This document shows positions 63,083 through 64,000 of a stretch of 64,000 nt of DNA, in pieces. Numbering within the stretch: position 1 is the first letter of the stretch; each line of letters opens with the position of its first letter. This stretch comes from Modestobacter altitudinis (GTDB taxonomy: Bacteria; Actinomycetota; Actinomycetes; Mycobacteriales; Geodermatophilaceae). Made by a program: the position numbers and the translations under genes. Where the stretch lies: assembly GCF_005930475.1 (NCBI RefSeq), contig NZ_SJEW01000001.1:62001-126000 (forward strand), in the 5' to 3' direction. The notes under the pieces are model-generated. The model ran no database searches, was not told the DNA's origin, and worked only from the letters and a program-made list of their open reading frames with translations.

Positions 63083-64000
63083 TCAGTGCGGGCGTGCGGC
63101 GCCCTCGGCCCGGGTGCCGGGACGACGGGTCTGGGCGTTGCGGGCGGCCAGCGGCGTGGCGACGTCCTCCAGCGACCTGCCCTCGGCGCTGACGCCGAGG
63201 ACGGCCGCGACGAGACCACCGACGACCATCACCCCGGCGCCGAGCAGGTAGCCGTAGAACAGCGGACCCCGGCTCTCCCCCTCGCCGATCAGCGCGCCGT
63301 ATATGACCGGGCCGAGGGCACCGAAGCACTGCGCGATCGCGAAGAAGACCGCGATCGCCTTGGCCCGCACCTCCTGCGGGAAGATCTCGCTGACCGTCAG
63401 GTAGGCCGCGCTGGCCCCGGCGGAGGCGAAGTAGAAGATGACGCACCAGGCGATCGTCTGGGTGACGGCGGTCAGCACGTCGGCCTGGAACAGGAACGCC
63501 GTGACCGCCAGCAGCAGCCCGGACAGGATGTACGTGCCGGCGATCATCTTCTTGCGGCCGATGGTGTCGAACAGGTGCCCGAGGGTCAGCGGCCCGGTCA
63601 GGTTGCCGACCGCGAAGGCGATCAGGAACAGCGGCGCCTGCGAGGAGTCGACGTCGTAGAAGTTGCCCAGCACCAGGGTGTAGGTGAAGAAGATGGCGTT
63701 GTAGAGGAACGACTGCGTGATCATCAGCGTCGCGCCGTAGACGGCGCGGCTCGGGTACTCCTTGAACAGCACCCGGGCCAGCGCGAAGTAGCCGATGTTC
63801 TCGGCCGGCTTCAGCTCGATCGCCCGGTCGTCGTCGACTCGGGGCAGCGTGCGGCCGCCCTGCTCGACCTCCTGCTCGATGTAGCTGATGGTCTCCTCGG
63901 CCTCGCGCTCACGGCCGTGCATGACCTGCCAGCGCGGGCTCTCCGGCAGGTGCCGCCGGACGAAGATGATCACCAGGCCGAGGACCGGGCCGATCAGGAA
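63083..64000 (-). CDS. MFS sugar-porter-type transporter, 5'-truncated by window edge
   Basis: C-terminal 305 codons; the frame is open to the window end (FLIGPVLGLVIIFVRRHLPESPRW). PESPRW is the sugar-porter signature after helix 6; GHLFDTIGRKKM and LTVSEIFPQEVRAKAIAVFF follow in the second half, about six helices. Substrate unknown. Missing N-terminus lies outside. Confidence 0.9.
   Translation of the reverse strand, partial: FLIGPVLGLVIIFVRRHLPESPRWQVMHGREREAEETISYIEQEVEQGGRTLPRVDDDRAIELKPAENIGYFALARVLFKEYPSRAVYGATLMITQSFLYNAIFFTYTLVLGNFYDVDSSQAPLFLIAFAVGNLTGPLTLGHLFDTIGRKKMIAGTYILSGLLLAVTAFLFQADVLTAVTQTIAWCVIFYFASAGASAAYLTVSEIFPQEVRAKAIAVFFAIAQCFGALGPVIYGALIGEGESRGPLFYGYLLGAGVMVVGGLVAAVLGVSAEGRSLEDVATPLAARNAQTRRPGTRAEGAARPH

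Overview
This is a very GC-rich actinobacterial chromosome segment. The gene order 192-31000 and 42874-50672 (DEDDh/GIY-YIG nuclease, trpD, ctaE-qcrCAB, ctaF/ctaC, asnB, erpA-like, gcvT, pepA, lpd, E2/dlaT, SDR, lipB, lipA, DUF4191, RDD, glnA) parallels the well-known mycobacterial stretch Rv2191-Rv2220, so it is core chromosome. Protein features (F420 enzyme, mycothiol-group type respiratory bcc-aa3 supercomplex, DUF3618/DUF4235 membrane proteins) and extreme GC fit a Geodermatophilaceae-like actinomycete (Blastococcus/Geodermatophilus/Modestobacter); this placement is inference. No tRNA, rRNA, CRISPR, insertion sequence or prophage was seen.

Layout. 1-13.6 kb: nuclease, an AsnC-type small protein, trpD, the cytochrome bcc-aa3 respiratory cluster (ctaE-qcrC-qcrA-qcrB facing ctaF-ctaC), asnB. 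13.7-31 kb: Fe-S carrier, envelope/stress membrane operon (DUF3618-DUF4235-YihY) behind a general-stress-type promoter, gcvT, pepA, lipoamide enzymes lpd and E2, a Ser/Thr kinase, lipB. 30.6-42.8 kb: an accessory stretch splitting lipB from lipA: leuS with a leucine leader-peptide attenuator, two paralogous polyol dehydrogenases, a HAD phosphatase, a CDP-glycerol-type polymerase and a nucleotidyltransferase (a probable polyol-phosphate glycopolymer locus), an F420 enzyme and a repeat-rich anchored coiled-coil protein. 42.9-50.7 kb: lipA, DUF4191, an ABC exporter divergent from its two-component system with a shared palindrome, RDD protein, glnA with a full GlnR box. 50.8-55 kb: a c-di-GMP EAL protein, then a four-gene, fully overlapping stressosome operon whose first gene fuses an ECF-like sigma factor, a zinc-binding motif and an RsbT-type kinase. 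55-64 kb: cstA-ybdD, type III glutamine synthetase with a candidate GlnR half-box, nucleoside hydrolase, unknown proteins and a sugar-porter type MFS gene cut by the window end.

Three window-wide patterns are visible. (1) At least 19 genes carry a TAnnnT -10 hexamer 6-8 nt before the start codon, i.e. leaderless transcripts; this was used to choose several starts. (2) About ten copies of a 50-60 bp intergenic palindromic repeat ending in GGTCCTTC occur, mostly at gene 3' ends. (3) Strong 11-19 bp perfect GC-rich hairpins mark most operon ends. The most unusual finding is the sigma-RsbT fusion heading an rsbR-rsbS-rsbU(N) operon, suggesting a sigma factor held directly on the stressosome.
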